Shown here: one piece after another, positions 34,130 to 45,783 of the stretch
Numbering within the stretch: position 1 is the first letter of the stretch
Layout of the letters: every line of letters starts with the position of its first letter
Assembly (NCBI GenBank): GCA_946811695.1
Contig: OX328124.1
Span: forward strand, 88,353,972-88,417,971
DNA: 64,000 bases
Reading direction: 5' to 3'
From: Gonocerus acuteangulatus
Lineage: Eukaryota > Arthropoda > Insecta > Hemiptera > Coreidae
Made by a program: the position numbers and the translations under genes
The notes under the pieces: model-generated
Database searches by the model: none
The model's input: the letters and a program-made list of their open reading frames with translations, nothing else
Told to the model about the DNA's origin: nothing

Positions 34130-34865
34130 AAATTTATTTATTTTTTTGGCTTTGCAAATTTGGCGATTTGCCTGAACAATTGCAACATATGTATAGATGG
34201 TTATGTAATTTTAATATAAATGCAAATACTTATACTAATATGTTGTAGAGAATGATAATGATAAAAAATAAATAAACCCATAACATACAAAAAAATGAGT
34301 ATATCTAGAACAAATTAAATAATAGGCAGTGGCAACAAGATGTTTTCGGCGTAACATTACATTCATATTTTCGTACATATATTAAATTTTTTGGATGTGC
34401 GTGTATATGAAATATTATTTTATACATTAATGTGTTGGACATATTCTATTGTAGTGTTTATGTCACGTGTCAGTAGCTCCTGGGTCTCGTTGGGTATGTG
34501 AAGATGATTCCGTTGTCTGCGTTCTGTCAATATGTGTTTTACTGCAAGTGATGTGTTGCAGTATTTCTAAAGTGGTCTGTGCGTTCTGTCCATACATAAG
34601 ATAAAAATGGGCCAGGAACGTATGTCCCAATCGCAATCTTTTGAATATTACTTGTACTCTTGTTGTGAGGGTACTTTACTTGTCAAAGCCTAATAGTCGG
34701 TTTAATATATCGTAATTTATTATCTGTTTGCGTCCAGAATGTTGTTTTAGTCACGTATAAGTCATCAGACATTTTTTTTCATGTCGAGTGATGTTTTTTG
34801 TGTCGCGAATTTTGCATGTTCCTCAACCTGAGTTCTTTGTGAAATTCCTGTTCGTCCGGGTAAAC
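34130..34865 (-). pseudogene. I-like LINE 3' end, minus strand (copy 3)
   Basis: Minus-strand translation gives QVIFKRLRLGHTFLAHFYLM, which corresponds to QVIITRLRLGHSLLTHSYLM in the 13 kb copy, preceded by KPTIRL-type and followed by LEILQHITC. The 3' end reads CAAATCGCCAAATTTGC, AAAGCC, then AATAAATAAATT, matching the 13-14 kb element's ending. RT and endonuclease are missing. Several frameshifts are needed to read it. Confidence 0.7.
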
Positions 34866-34867
34866 AT

Positions 34868-34930
34868 GTAGATTTATTTTTTTTGTTTTTTTTTGTGCAT
34901 CTGCTGCCGAGGCCATTAGTACAACCATGT
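34868..34930 (-). repeat. Degenerate SINE tail
   Basis: On the minus strand: GTACTAATGGCCTCGGCAGC, AGATGCAC, then an A-rich run. It matches the order of the shared SINE tail CTAATGACC...AGATGCGCCGTA-polyA. Confidence 0.45.
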
Positions 34931-35246
34931 CAATGTTATGTGTTTGTTATGATGGATGTGTGATTGTATGAGTATTTGTGTTATCAATGGATGGTTGCTG
35001 TAAATGTTCCGCATGGAGAGTAAAGAGCTTAATGAGTCTGTAAAAATCATAATCGCATGTCTAATAGGTATGGCGTATTATCAATTACAGCTGCAGCACT
35101 TGTCCGTGAATCATTTTTGGTTTCAGGGACAGGTGGAAGATTAAAAGCACTTAAGCAAATTATTAACATTCTTTTCATTTCATGGCACGTTGAAAAGATT
35201 CCAATGGTTAAATTTTGACTTTTATGCATTTTAAATAAGAATATAC
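34931..35246. other. Unannotated spacer
   Basis: Nothing recognised. Confidence 0.4.
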
Positions 35247-35461
35247 AAGTGTTGGGCATTATTCGAATAAATTATTATTCGAATGATCATTCGAATAAAT
35301 TTTTAGTGAATGATGAATAATTTACTGAATTATCTTATTCACACAGTACATCATGAATTATTCACAGAATTATTCGTTATTCATTATTCGTTATTCATCA
35401 TTCATTATTCATCATTCGTTATGATTTATTTCTAGTTGGTCTACTGAATAATCCTACTCAA

Positions 35462-35523
<62 letters not shown>

Positions 35524-35739
35524 GTATTTCTGGCTGCCAACATTATAATAAATCTATCGTTATTCACTAAAACGTATTTATTCTGAATGATCATTCGAAT
35601 AATTTGTGAATAAAATATAAACTTCATTCACAGAATAACGAATAATGAATAAAAGTAATTATTCTTCATTCATGAATGAAATAATACATTTATTCATTAA
35701 TCATTATTCATCATTCTGAATAATTTTTGCCCAACACTG
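35247..35739. mobile_element. hAT-type MITE with 8-bp target duplication
   Basis: The ends are (A/C)AGTGTTGGGC inverted. They are flanked by GAATATAC on the left (35239-35246) and GAATATGC on the right (35740-35747), an 8-bp duplication with one change, which is the hAT signature. The interior is built of ATTCGAATAA and TTATTCATTATTCATC words in both orientations, so it folds back extensively, and holds a (TA)n tract at 35466-35522. No transposase. Confidence 0.85.
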
Positions 35740-35747
35740 GAATATGC

Positions 35748-36904
35748 CATTTTCTTGGTCAGGCAGGGATTAGCTAATATATGATCAAGAAAGAAAGAAA
35801 AAAACATTACTAACCTTGGACATGGATTAATAGAATTGAAATTCGGTGTTGACTATCAGGTTTTGTGAAACACATTTCTGGATTCATCGTTCTGATTAAG
35901 TGTAACCTACGTTTTTCCCTCCGAAAATTCTATTGGTGGCGTTCTCAGTAATTTGTGTGCTGTAAAATTTATGTTTATCACTAAAGCATCACGTTTTTAC
36001 AATTCACAAAAGTTACGGCTGCTTAAGGCAGTTTCAAACATATTTTCCGATTTATTTATTTATGTCGATAAAAGCATATATCATCAGGAAAACATGTTTT
36101 GTTCTTGTCAAGATATTAGAGGCTACAATGATGAAACCTTAATAAAATATCAGTTACCTGTAAGCTGAAATATTTATAAATATCTGGCTGTAAACCATTC
36201 GACTAAAAATTGTTCTAAAACCTTAAACTTTCTGAACTTTTAAAATCCATAAAAACAATAACAAAAAGATTGGTGTCCTTAGAAAATATAAGTTTGTTCA
36301 AATTATACCAATTTTCCTGTATAAATACATCAAAACCTCATTAAATAACATTTGGTCAACAATCTAAATCTACGGTTCTGGTTCAACGAAATGAAGATTC
36401 TCCTAAAATAAACTTAAAAGATAATAAAAGCAAACAAGTGTTAAAAATGAAGAGAAAAGAGAAGATAAAGTTAAAAAAGGGAAACATTTTATAACCAGAA
36501 TGACAGAAAGAAGTTATCAAGAATTCACGAAATTATCGCGTTGAATCCAAACAAACATTAAAATTGAGTCTGAATCAGTTTAATTTTATGTGTAATTAAC
36601 CTAGTTCTTGCTAATTAGAGTGTTCTAATTCCCATGACTAATGAAAAGACGAGCTCGATAGTATAGTAAGTAATCCGGAGAGCTTACTCCGGAATCGAAT
36701 TTCTATAACGGGCGAAATATTGGTTATATTGCAAGGAAACTCGGCACATATCGTTCCAACTATTGGAAAACACGTATTGTAAAAATGTATATATCAATAT
36801 TTTATTGGAAGTTGGCGTTTAATCCAGAAAAAAATTAAGAAGAAATGTTCATTGAATCTTCTTATAATTTTTTTAACAAATCTATCCATATATTTTGTAT
36901 TTCC
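35748..36904. other. Unannotated spacer
   Basis: A 71-codon frame at 35953-36168 has no motif. Nothing else. Confidence 0.4.
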
Positions 36905-37035
36905 ATAGGCTATTTCCAGCTGTGCCCAAACCCCTGGGTTTGATTTCTACTTGAGTTGGTGTCTTTTTTGCTAAAAAAAGAATAGTTATTAACCCGACTT
37001 GGCTAGAAAGGAGTTGTAACCTAGAGAGAAGCAGT
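36905..37035 (+). mobile_element. Family B SINE, partial
   Basis: CCTGGGTTTGATTTCTACTT stands where the 45.8 kb copy has GGTTCGATTCCCACTT. It is followed by GTTGGTGTCTTTTTTGC, AAAAAAAGAATAG, TTATTAACCCGAC and GGCTAGAAAGGAG, each with a counterpart in that copy. Confidence 0.6.
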
Positions 37036-37239
37036 CCCAAAAATCTGTTTTATAAATAATTGGACGTTAAAATTTAAATATTATTGTTATATAAATTTTA
37101 ATCTTTAAAAATACAGATACCAAATACTTATACCAAATACAGATTTTTGGAACTGGTTATCTACTGGTACATTTATTTTATGGAAAAAGAGCCATCAATC
37201 TCAGACTCATCGAGTGGGGGCCTATGATATTGGAGGGCG

Positions 37240-37418
37240 TGCCCTCGCCTGGTCGTATCCCGTTAGTGGTGGTGGTGTTGTCTATCACCCTAATCAAGGC
37301 TTAAATGGCCCATGTGGGTGATATGCCTTAAAAAAAATCTTTGTGGGAATGAAACCCACGACTTTATGCACGGGGTACTCTCACCATAGTAATCACGGCC
37401 ACAGGCCTCTAAATAATA
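37240..37418 (-). mobile_element. tRNA-like SINE, minus strand (family B related)
   Basis: On the minus strand: GAGGCCTGTGGCCGTGATTA, CGTGCATAAAGTCGTGG, then GGGTTTCATTCCCAC as a B-box relative, then an A/T-rich stretch and AAGGCATATCACCCAC. The head resembles GAGGCCCATTCGCCGTGATT of the 45.8 kb copy. The body differs, so it may be a sister family. Confidence 0.45.
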
Positions 37419-38233
37419 ATAAAAGTTATCTTAAGCATATTTCTCAGAATGTAGCATACAATGCTTAGGTATGTAGCTCCTGTATGATATACTTTGTATT
37501 GAAATGAATTTTATTTATTTACGCAAAATCGTGGCCTTTAGTAAATAGATAATAAACTATAAAGGATCTTTCTTGATTAGCTAAATACCTCTGAGAGACA
37601 GTGGAATCCTATTTAAATGGTAAGTAGAGAATAAGATTCCTTCCGGAAGGGAGACGAAGGGTGAGCCCGAAAAGCTATACATAAAAACATGAACTCTGTT
37701 CGAAGACTAAGGCCAGGATTATTTATTAAACCAAGACTAAACATGCCCAGCCGTTTTATAGCCTTCCTCAAATCTTGCTTCGGAACAGCAATCTCTCACT
37801 TAATATTTATGAGCTAAGTAACAAACTCTGCTCCTCGAATCAGCATTTCCGTCTTTAAAAATCCTTTTGGCTTAAGTTTTTACCACAAATCCGATTGTGA
37901 AAACATTTCTCGTTTCTATTTAATATATTCAGCAAGGTAATCAAAAACCAGGTGTTTTATAATGATAAAAATAAATAAATATACTAATAAAACAGCCTGG
38001 AGTGGTCTAGCCTTAGTCCTATTAAAGCGGGACCTAGCTTCTAAACCCGCAAGATTGGAAAATCTTGAATGTTAGTATTTCATGATATTGAATCATGTAA
38101 CGATTCGTTTTTTTAAGAATTTATTCCATTGTTCCTAATTACATGAGTTTTAGTTTTTCCTGTAATCCAGTTTTAAAATTTTGTCAGGTTATTACTTGAA
38201 ACAAATTATAATAGGCAACAACCCTTGGTTGAA

Positions 38234-38237
<4 letters not shown>
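37419..38237. other. Unannotated spacer
   Basis: Nothing recognised. Confidence 0.4.

Positions 38238-38327
<90 letters not shown>
38238..38327. repeat. Compound (CT)n(TA)n microsatellite
   Basis: A CT run of about 32 bases passes directly into a TA run of about 56 bases, which ends at repeat D copy 2. Confidence 0.96.
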
Positions 38328-38330
<3 letters not shown>

Positions 38331-38400
38331 CGGGTGTCCCGTAAATGTCTAGTCATATTGTGAGGGGTAATAGAGGACACTTAGGGGAACAAAAAAATCT
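38328..38400 (+). repeat. Repeat D, copy 2 (left edge only)
   Basis: CACCGGGTGTCCCGTAAATG, then TCTAGTCATATTGTGAGGG and AATAGAGGACACTTAGGGG. Similarity to copies 1 and 3 is lost soon after GGAACAAAAAA. Confidence 0.75.
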
Positions 38401-38643
38401 CAAAGTTCACTTCCGGTCTGCTCTGAGCTTTCGGGTATTTTACACCCAGGTAAAAAACACCATGGTATTTTTTTATTAGACACTATGTCCGTTTGTCAGA
38501 AATAACGAAGCAACAAATTTTAATGGTTTATAGCAATAAAAAATTGGCTGTCCAGATCAATTTTAAATATGTAATGATACAAATATGTATGGTGTCCTTT
38601 ACCCCCGTGGAACAGATGTATATATATATATATATATATATAT
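38401..38643. other. Spacer between repeat D copies, ending in (TA)n
   Basis: A TA tract at 38619-38643 directly precedes repeat D copy 3. No gene. Confidence 0.5.
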
Positions 38644-39103
38644 ACAGGGTGTCCCGTAAATGTCTAGTCATATTGTTATGGGTGATAGAGGACTCTTAGG
38701 GGAACAAAAAATGTTCTATGGCGATTTCCCGAATTCTCGCCTATAAGGGAGAAAACGTCATTTTATTGTTCTTTCAATACAAACGTGGTTTTTAGAAGAG
38801 TCATCGTTGTAGCTCCGTCCCAAGTGGTACTACTAGAAAGGGAGTGAAACCAATCGAAAGCTGAGTAAATTTACTATAAGACTAGTTGGGAGTAAACATA
38901 AAAATGAATGAATGTAAGTATGTACATCTTACCAAAAGAAAGCTATTCTAAATTTCCTGACATTTTATTGATATTTCTTTCCAGCGTAACTCCTCAATGG
39001 GCAGGATCTGAGATGTCCGGGTTTTAGAAAAACTTCCTCATTTAACCAGCTTTCCATTCATGTATCACAATCCTGTGCTATTGAAGTATTTGAACGGTTT
39101 AAG
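38644..39103 (+). repeat. Repeat D, copy 3
   Basis: Starts ACAGGGTGTCCCGTAAATG right after a TA tract and stays colinear with copy 1 for about 450 bases, ending near CTGTGCTATTGAAGTATT. Confidence 0.85.
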
Positions 39104-39196
39104 AGCTTTATAACCTTTGTTCGCGAGAAAAACCCTTATCCCTATTGGAAATCGAACTTCCCTTCGCACGGATTGCTTAAGTCACGTTTCAACAAT

Positions 39197-39197
<1 letters not shown>

Positions 39198-39238
<41 letters not shown>

Positions 39239-39240
39239 AT
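39198..39240. repeat. Compound (CA)n(TA)n microsatellite
   Basis: CA then TA alternation, each about 20 bases. Confidence 0.93.
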
Positions 39241-40209
39241 AAAAATGAGAATCAGCAGATTCATTTCCTCTCCTTTTCTCATAATGGCATATTTTGCCTG
39301 CTATCTCGAGAGCATAAACTTGACGAATCGTGAAAATTGTTATTTACTTTGGGCAACATATTGAATTGTCTTTACATGGGTTAAGATATACAATCTTTGG
39401 CTCGAGAGTGGCTTCTGAATTAGCCTGCTTTTCTGATTGCCATATATTCAGACGAGAAAAATGAAAAATGTTTCCGTCTTTTTCTTTAATTTATGTCAGT
39501 TTAGTTATATTTACAGTCTTAGATTTCTCCAGAATCCTTAAGAATAGTGTATAATTACCATTTTCATAATAGATTCAAGAGAAATTCGGGTATTACTCAA
39601 GTTTGGTTCTCGTTATCGATTTCTGTTTGAGATATTAATAAATTATTATTATAAATTTGTACATTTTGAGCTAAATTAACGAGGCATTTCTTTCCCCAGT
39701 TGCGTGTCATTTCCCTAAACATCAGTACGCACGTTTGATACATATGCAAAACAATATTAACTCAATCAAAGCTTGACTGCAACTGCAAATATATTAAACC
39801 ATTAAAAAATGGACTGTCAAATATTTATTTAGTTATAAGTCAAGATTATAGAATATAACCGATATGAGAAAGAAGTGTAGTTTTTGTTGAAAAGATGGCC
39901 GCCGAGTAGTGTAGAGGAACCAAAGGACAAGAAGAGGCGATAAATTAAAGGACCATTGAAGAAGAACAATGACAAACGATTCCCTACGCTATCGTTAACG
40001 ATTTGCTTTGGCAGCAGAATGGCAGGAGGAAATTGATAAACTTGCTCCTTGTGTAGAGGAGACCTACAGCCTCGACAGTCTCTCATACTTCCCAGCTTCC
40101 ACGATTAATTGCCACCTCAATGGCGAAAAATGATTGGGATGTTCTATGATTCTTTTCTCCAATCATCAATACTCCAGAGCTCTTTATCAATAATTTATTC
40201 TTAATAGGA
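39241..40209. other. Unannotated spacer
   Basis: Nothing recognised. Confidence 0.4.
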
Positions 40210-40320
40210 CATTTTAGCGCGTTTTCTCCTTCCCTCCATAGGCAGGGGAAGTTGACCTCATAACGCAATCCGAAAGACCCGAATAGAAAATTTTTACATT
40301 TTAAAACCGGGTTCACGAAA
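40210..40320 (+). repeat. Short dispersed repeat family C
   Basis: CATTTTAGCGCGTTTTCTCC, TTCCCTCCATAGGCAGGGG, AAGTTGACCTCATAACGC, AATCCGAAAGACCCG and AATAGAAAATTTTTAC. It ends close to the mariner insertion. Confidence 0.6.
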
Positions 40321-40337
40321 TTAACTGTGGTAATATA

Positions 40338-41270
40338 TACGAGACGTGTTTTTTAAGAAAGTACCGTTTTGCCACACCGCGACCACAGCGCTGCAGTCGG
40401 CGTTCTGTGCACGCGCACTTGGTACCTACACCTCTTGTCTACGCCCGACGCCATTATAGTCTGATTCTTGTTTCGCCTGACTGGTGTTTTGTATGGCATT
40501 GTTACCGAAAGCTTGAATTACCGAAAATTGTGCTCACGTTGGGTACTGAAAAAGTTGACGGATGTGCACAAAAACAAACGTTTAGGCAGTACATTGACTT
40601 TCTATTGAGCGGTACAGCGATAACAGTGAATATTTCTTAATCCCAATTGTTACGGGCGATGAAACATGGGTGGCCTACGTCACACCAGAATCAAAGCAAC
40701 AGTCCATGGAATGGCGGCATTCACATTCACCCGGAAAAGTGAAGGTTAAGCAAACAATTTCTACCCGGAAAATCATGTGCACAGTTTTTTGGGGACAGAA
40801 TTGTTTTTTTTGGGGGGGGGGGGCAATTCCTGTCTCGTAATGAGACAATCAATGCAGCTGCTTATTGTGAGACGTTGAAAATCTGCGCCGTTCAATCCAG
40901 AACAAAATACGTGGCAAGTTGAGGAAGGGCATCGTTTGCTGCATGAGGATGCCCAGACCAAAGATCTCATCACATCTTTTAAATAGTAAACTCTAGATCA
41001 TCCTCCTGATCTGGGCTCAGTGACTACCATCTGTTCCTGCACTTGAAGAAACACCTGGGTGGTTAACAAGTCAGGCGGCAGACTTCTATGAGGAGGGTAT
41101 TCATAAAGTGGAACAACGTTATGACAAGTGCCTTAATATTGAAGAAAATTACGTAGAAAAGTAGATTAAGGTACAGGATTTCATGTAAAAATAAAGTTAT
41201 TGAGATATCTTTGCACGTATTTTTTAAATTTCAGAACGGTACTTACTTAAAAAACACGCCTCGTGTATAT
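40338..41270 (+). mobile_element. mariner-family transposon, internally deleted
   Basis: Inverted ends are CGAGACGTGTTTTTTAAG on the left and, inverted, CGAGGCGTGTTTTTTAAG on the right, both continuing into AAGTACCGTT. Both sides are TA-rich (TATATA), as expected of a TA target. The element is about 0.93 kb; intact mariners are about 1.3 kb. Confidence 0.85.
40535..41164 (+). pseudogene. mariner transposase, decayed
   Basis: A DD34D cut-and-paste transposase. Pieces in order: KLTDVHKNKR-like text near 40550, then the first catalytic block VTGDETWVAYVTPESKQQS near 40650, MCTVFWGQ, NETINAAAYCETLK, then LHEDAQTK where the family has LHDNARPH. The third block SDYHLFLHLKKHLGG follows a frameshift near 41020, and the end reads ADFYEEGIHKVEQRYDKCLN to NYVEK and a stop. 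The N-terminal DNA-binding half is deleted and a G run at 40811-40822 adds a shift. It is inactive. Confidence 0.85.
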
Positions 41271-41274
41271 ATAA

Positions 41275-42006
41275 ATATATATATATATATATACTGTAAA
41301 ATTCATCTAATCCCGCATCCTATAGCCCGGCACGGCAAGGAAGTCAAGGCCAAACATGTAAAATGCGCCTCTTTAGTTCCTAGGCACAATTCCGCGAAAT
41401 CCCCATCCCAACAAACCCGGAAACCCTCACTGTGATCAAATACGTACTTGTCTCACTTTCAGTTGATAGCTTTCGCTCAACTGATAACATCTTGCTAGAC
41501 CCTTTTCAGCATAAATCTTGACGAAAGCATCGGAAAATCTATTCGTTTATGCAATTAGTATCAGTCAGCGATTATTGATTTTATAACTGTGTTTTATTAA
41601 ATAAAAATAATTATAACAGCTTTATAACATCTTGGGAACGTACACAAGTGAAAACTGTCAGGGTCGAAAAGATTTAGTAGTTCAATTTTGAGGTTAATAC
41701 TGTAGAAAAGAGGCCCAGCTTACACGTATATATTTGGGGACCTTAATGCCCATATTCTTCGCCTCATAACAGTTAACCGGAGCAGTAGACCTCTGTTTTT
41801 ATGAGATTGCTCCCTCCTAAAATTTAGGCTACCAGAGTACCTCATCTAATCAGTTTCTATGAGAACTTGAATTGTAGTTTGTGTATTGTATGACCGCCGC
41901 AACCGTTACAACCTGCAATGAACCTTAATTTCCTTGAATATGTTTTAATCTTGTGGAAGAACAGTCGAGTGTTGTAAAATATCTGGGTTTTTCTTGTTTC
42001 TTTGTG
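41275..42006. other. Unannotated spacer
   Basis: Nothing recognised. Confidence 0.4.
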
Positions 42007-42192
42007 CAGTGTGGTGAAATTGGTACAATCCTATACTGCTTATATATGTTTATACATTTGCCTGAGAGCGAACAGTTAAATATATTGGTGCATATTTGTC
42101 TGTTCGCTCTTGCTGGTCTGAATTCGATACTTTGGTATCAGTTAAATGAATATATCCTGGCTGTATAGGTTTGTACCAATTTCACCTCACTG
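42007..42192. mobile_element. Small MITE with ~34-bp inverted ends
   Basis: The left end is CAGTGTGGTGAAATTGGTAC and the right end inverted is CAGTGAGGTGAAATTGGTAC; both continue with AA(T/A)CCTATAC(T/A)GC. An inner pair AGAGCGAACAG and CTGTTCGCTCT makes a second hairpin. No clear target duplication was seen. It has no coding role; the 71-codon frame across it is incidental. Confidence 0.78.
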
Positions 42193-44340
42193 TACTAATG
42201 TGATCCCAATTTACGATATCTATTATTATATCGAGGAAGAGGATGTTTCATCTTCTGCAAACGTAATCAAAACAAATGTATCTCTGTATGGATGAATTTT
42301 AAACTCGAAAAGAAATTCTCAACTCTGACTTTTTGGATCCCGGCCACCGAGAAACAGTGAGTTCTGTGGCTAGTGCTGGTCGATGAAAAGGATATTTCTT
42401 TTAATATAGCGTATTTTTGTGCAATGTTTCATCTAACTCGGATTACATACACCCACATAGAAACAAATTTGAAAACCCAGTTTTGTCGTGACCAATGGGT
42501 TATGAAATGTCGACAATTCTCGAAGGCACCTGCAGCTTCCTCGATCGGATTTACGTCATAAGCGGGGTTCTATAGTTTATAGGGTGGATGGAAATACAAT
42601 GAAATCATGTACATTCATGATAATTTTATGAATTTTAAGCATGTTGCGAAACGTTTATAACCGTTACCGATGAATAATATTTAACCGTCCTAGGCATCCC
42701 TCATTAAATTCTTTTCCATCCTGATTAGAATGCAATGGGGAAGAAAAAATAAATGATAGTAAACGAAACTGATAACCAGTTGCTTCTTCAGCTACTAGGA
42801 ACGGAGAAGAATGAAGATAATATTCCGCAATGGCGCTGTCCATTCTATATCATGTTATCTCACAGAAAATGGCGTGCGGTAGATCCTAGTATTGTAGTGA
42901 TCCGATTTATTTTCATACCAAAGATACTTTGAGTTATTGATGTGGAAATTTAATCATAGAAAGTGTAAATATTTTGGAACAACAAGCAAGGAAGCGTCAT
43001 GATTTCCATTTATGAGGTTCAATATTCAAAAGCAATTTGGCACTCATTAGATCTGTCAATAATAATTAAGAGTTTTATTATTAAGAGGAAATTTGCTTAA
43101 TTTCCATGACCTATTGCTGAGTTTTTAGGAAGTTAATGAGAATTTAACATCTTGATTGTTCATAGAATAGATATTCTGAATATCTTCATAGGTTTGTGTT
43201 GAAATTTGAAGAAATATGTTGGTTTGTAAATTATAGAATGATTACTTCCATTATATTCATTAGTGACGCATCATTCCGAGCTGTTTTAATAAAACCTTTA
43301 TGATATTCATCCGTAATATAAGAAATTGAAACTTGAAAAATCGTACGCACTTAAAATGACTTATAATTATGAATAATAAATATTGAAATATTCCAGTCAT
43401 TCATTAGTTTATTATTCATTTCTTTATAGATATTTCAACGATTTTTGGGTCCCGAACATCAACACTGGTAATTCTTTATTTGCTTCTAGTCATATCGAGA
43501 GTATTTATCTAATCTGCGTACTTCTGTGTCCCATTAGGTAATGCATTTTTTTGCATCTTACTCTTAATATGGGTGGTGAATGGACCACACTCGCAAGATA
43601 TGTACAATAAACATGTACAGTTGTACAATGCCATTCTAGGGAATTACAAAAAAGAAAAGAAAAATAGAACACATTATATACAGTAGGTACCTCTAGTAGG
43701 ATTTTAATTTAAAACCCGGTTGCGAAATTGGCAACGCATTCTAGCGACAAAACGGGTGATTCTAGGTTCAAAGCTCAGCCCGACAAGAGGGCAGAAATTG
43801 GACAGAATGTGGAAAGGAAAGACAAAACAGTAAAAAACAAGAGGCTTAAGCATGTCAATGGGGGCGTCGCCCCTCCTATGGAATCAGGTTTTTGGGTCGA
43901 AGAGCTGAGTTTTTAAAATAATGAACTTATTATTTTGATTGATATAATATTATTTTATTGTTGTCATGCTATACTTGAATGTGTCATTGTTTTTAAAGAA
44001 TTTATTTAGGGGTGAACTATGAATGTCGTTTCGTAGTCGAAGTCAAAGTTAAATGTAATTTATGCTTCTGCAATAAAAATAAATGTTTGGGATTTTGCCT
44101 AAATATTTTTAAGAAAACCATCTGTCAAATTTAAATGTTGAGAAGAGATATTATCTGTGTGCTTTGGTGTATATGTATTTTTTTTTTCTTTTTCATTTTG
44201 CTATTTAATGTTTGCGGAGAGTTTTAATGAACGCAATTTTCTTGGTCACTCTAATTTCAACTGAATATTAAAATGTATAAAATGATGGTATTACCACATC
44301 TTCTTGGTTATTATGAGTTATGGTCAATAAAAGAGAACGG
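42193..44340. other. Unannotated spacer
   Basis: Around 43728-43800 a word AGGTTCAAAGCTC is B-box-like but isolated. Nothing else is recognised. Confidence 0.4.
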
Positions 44341-44834
44341 CTAAATTTAAGAAAAGAAAAAAAAAAAAAAAAACGGAGATTACGGCCGGAAGAGGAGGGA
44401 AGTGCGGGAGGAAAAATTTATGGTTGGATGGTAAGGGGTTATATAGGGGCGATATTAAAAAGGAGATAGGGCCTTGGATAAATGTGTCTGAAGGGGCGAG
44501 GGTGGCGCTCCATCACAAATCAGGATTATACAATTTCTCCCTGAGGACAGGCACATGCCACCCTTAGCCTACTCCTCATCAGATCGAAGCTTGCGAATTG
44601 TCATGGGGCTTCTTCCATTAGGAGGTGCTCGGCTCAAGGCGACATCTGCAGAATAGTGAGTTACCAGCTCTAGAGGTGATCTAGAAGCTGCCGCATTGAC
44701 TCGAGGGTATTTACTTTCCAGGTCATGTTCTGGATTTTTGTTATGCAGTGAAGAAATTTAGGAATAGGAGTTATAAGAACAATAAGCATTGAGATGCATT
44801 ATTGGACGATTACAATACATATAATATCCTTCCC
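44341..44834. other. Poly(A) followed by a GC-rich patch
   Basis: An A-rich run at 44351-44373 is followed by a purine-rich, GC-richer stretch (44376-44520) without motifs. It may be the remains of a retroelement 3' end and its target. No gene. Confidence 0.35.
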
Positions 44835-45028
44835 GCCATCGACCATAGCTGTGTTGATCTAAGCGGTTCCCGTTGATCACCGTAGTTGAGCAACGTCGGC
44901 CGTGGCCAGTACCTGATTGTGGAAATGAACACGCGCTCTTGGCATTAATAAAGGGTGGAAACCTTTAGATATCCCGGCGTTAATAGCGGAATTGCTAATA
45001 CACTGTTAAACAAACAAAAACAAAAGAA
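44835..45028 (+). mobile_element. 5S-rRNA-derived SINE (SINE3-like), diverged copy
   Basis: Positions 44835-44943 align along a whole 5S rRNA: GCCATCGACCATAGC, GCGGTTCCCG, GATCACCG, GTAGTTGAGCAACGTCGG, GTGGCCAGTACCTG and ACGCGCTCTTGGC. The tail keeps GGTGGAAACCTTTAGATAT and CCCGGCGTTAATAG, as in the 53.7 kb copy, and ends A-rich. Being fused to a tail and diverged, it is a SINE and not a 5S gene. Confidence 0.85.
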
Positions 45029-45783
45029 TGTAAATTTCCCATAAGAACTACGCCATCTGGAATTAGGTGGGATGTCGAAAACTCGGCAAGTATGAAACAA
45101 AAACATTCGATACGATTAGCACTTTGATGGCACTGCGAAACTTTACTCCAGAAGTTTTTTTTTTTGAATTAATTAAGTATCCCATAAAAAAAACATTTTG
45201 AATGAATTAATGGTTTCATTTAATAGTAATGTAACAATATTTATAAAATAAATGAATACAAAAATACCATAATCGCCATTGTCTCTGATACAAGAAGTTG
45301 AAAGTAAAGGTGGCCATCCATATAAGTACAGTACATCCGTACCACTTTCAGTTTGTTACCACTTTCAGTTCAAATCTCAAAGCCGGGACTTCACAGTTTG
45401 GCCTGAAGGTTTGGGCTGTACGGGTCTAGCACACACACGTTAAATTAATAAACCTCAAGGCCGAGACTGCGCAGTCCAATATCCTCTTGTCCTCACACGG
45501 CAGGCCCGGCCCCATTGGACTGTACAGGTAATCTATTGGGGTTTAAATTCTACTTCCATGGACAGTACAGTTCAACTCTGGACTCAAGCATGTCCCATTC
45601 ACGATGAGGAATATCTCTCCATGCATGGGGATCGTAACGGTATGTTACTATAAGAAATCGATACAATTGAACCCTAACCTCAACATAGAGATGAGCAAAA
45701 ATTGAGGACTCAAGGATTGATTTAATATTGGTATGGTTTATAGATAATAATATATATTAATATATGTATCCCACCTAAATATA
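45029..45783. other. Spacer with a repeated CCACTTTCAG word
   Basis: TACCACTTTCAGTTTG and TTACCACTTTCAGTTC stand in tandem at 45338-45371, and GTTTGTTACCACTTTCAGTG returns at about 47634. Semi-repeated words around GGACTGTACAGG (45524) and GGACAGTACAG (45560) suggest a decayed repeat. No gene. Confidence 0.4.
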
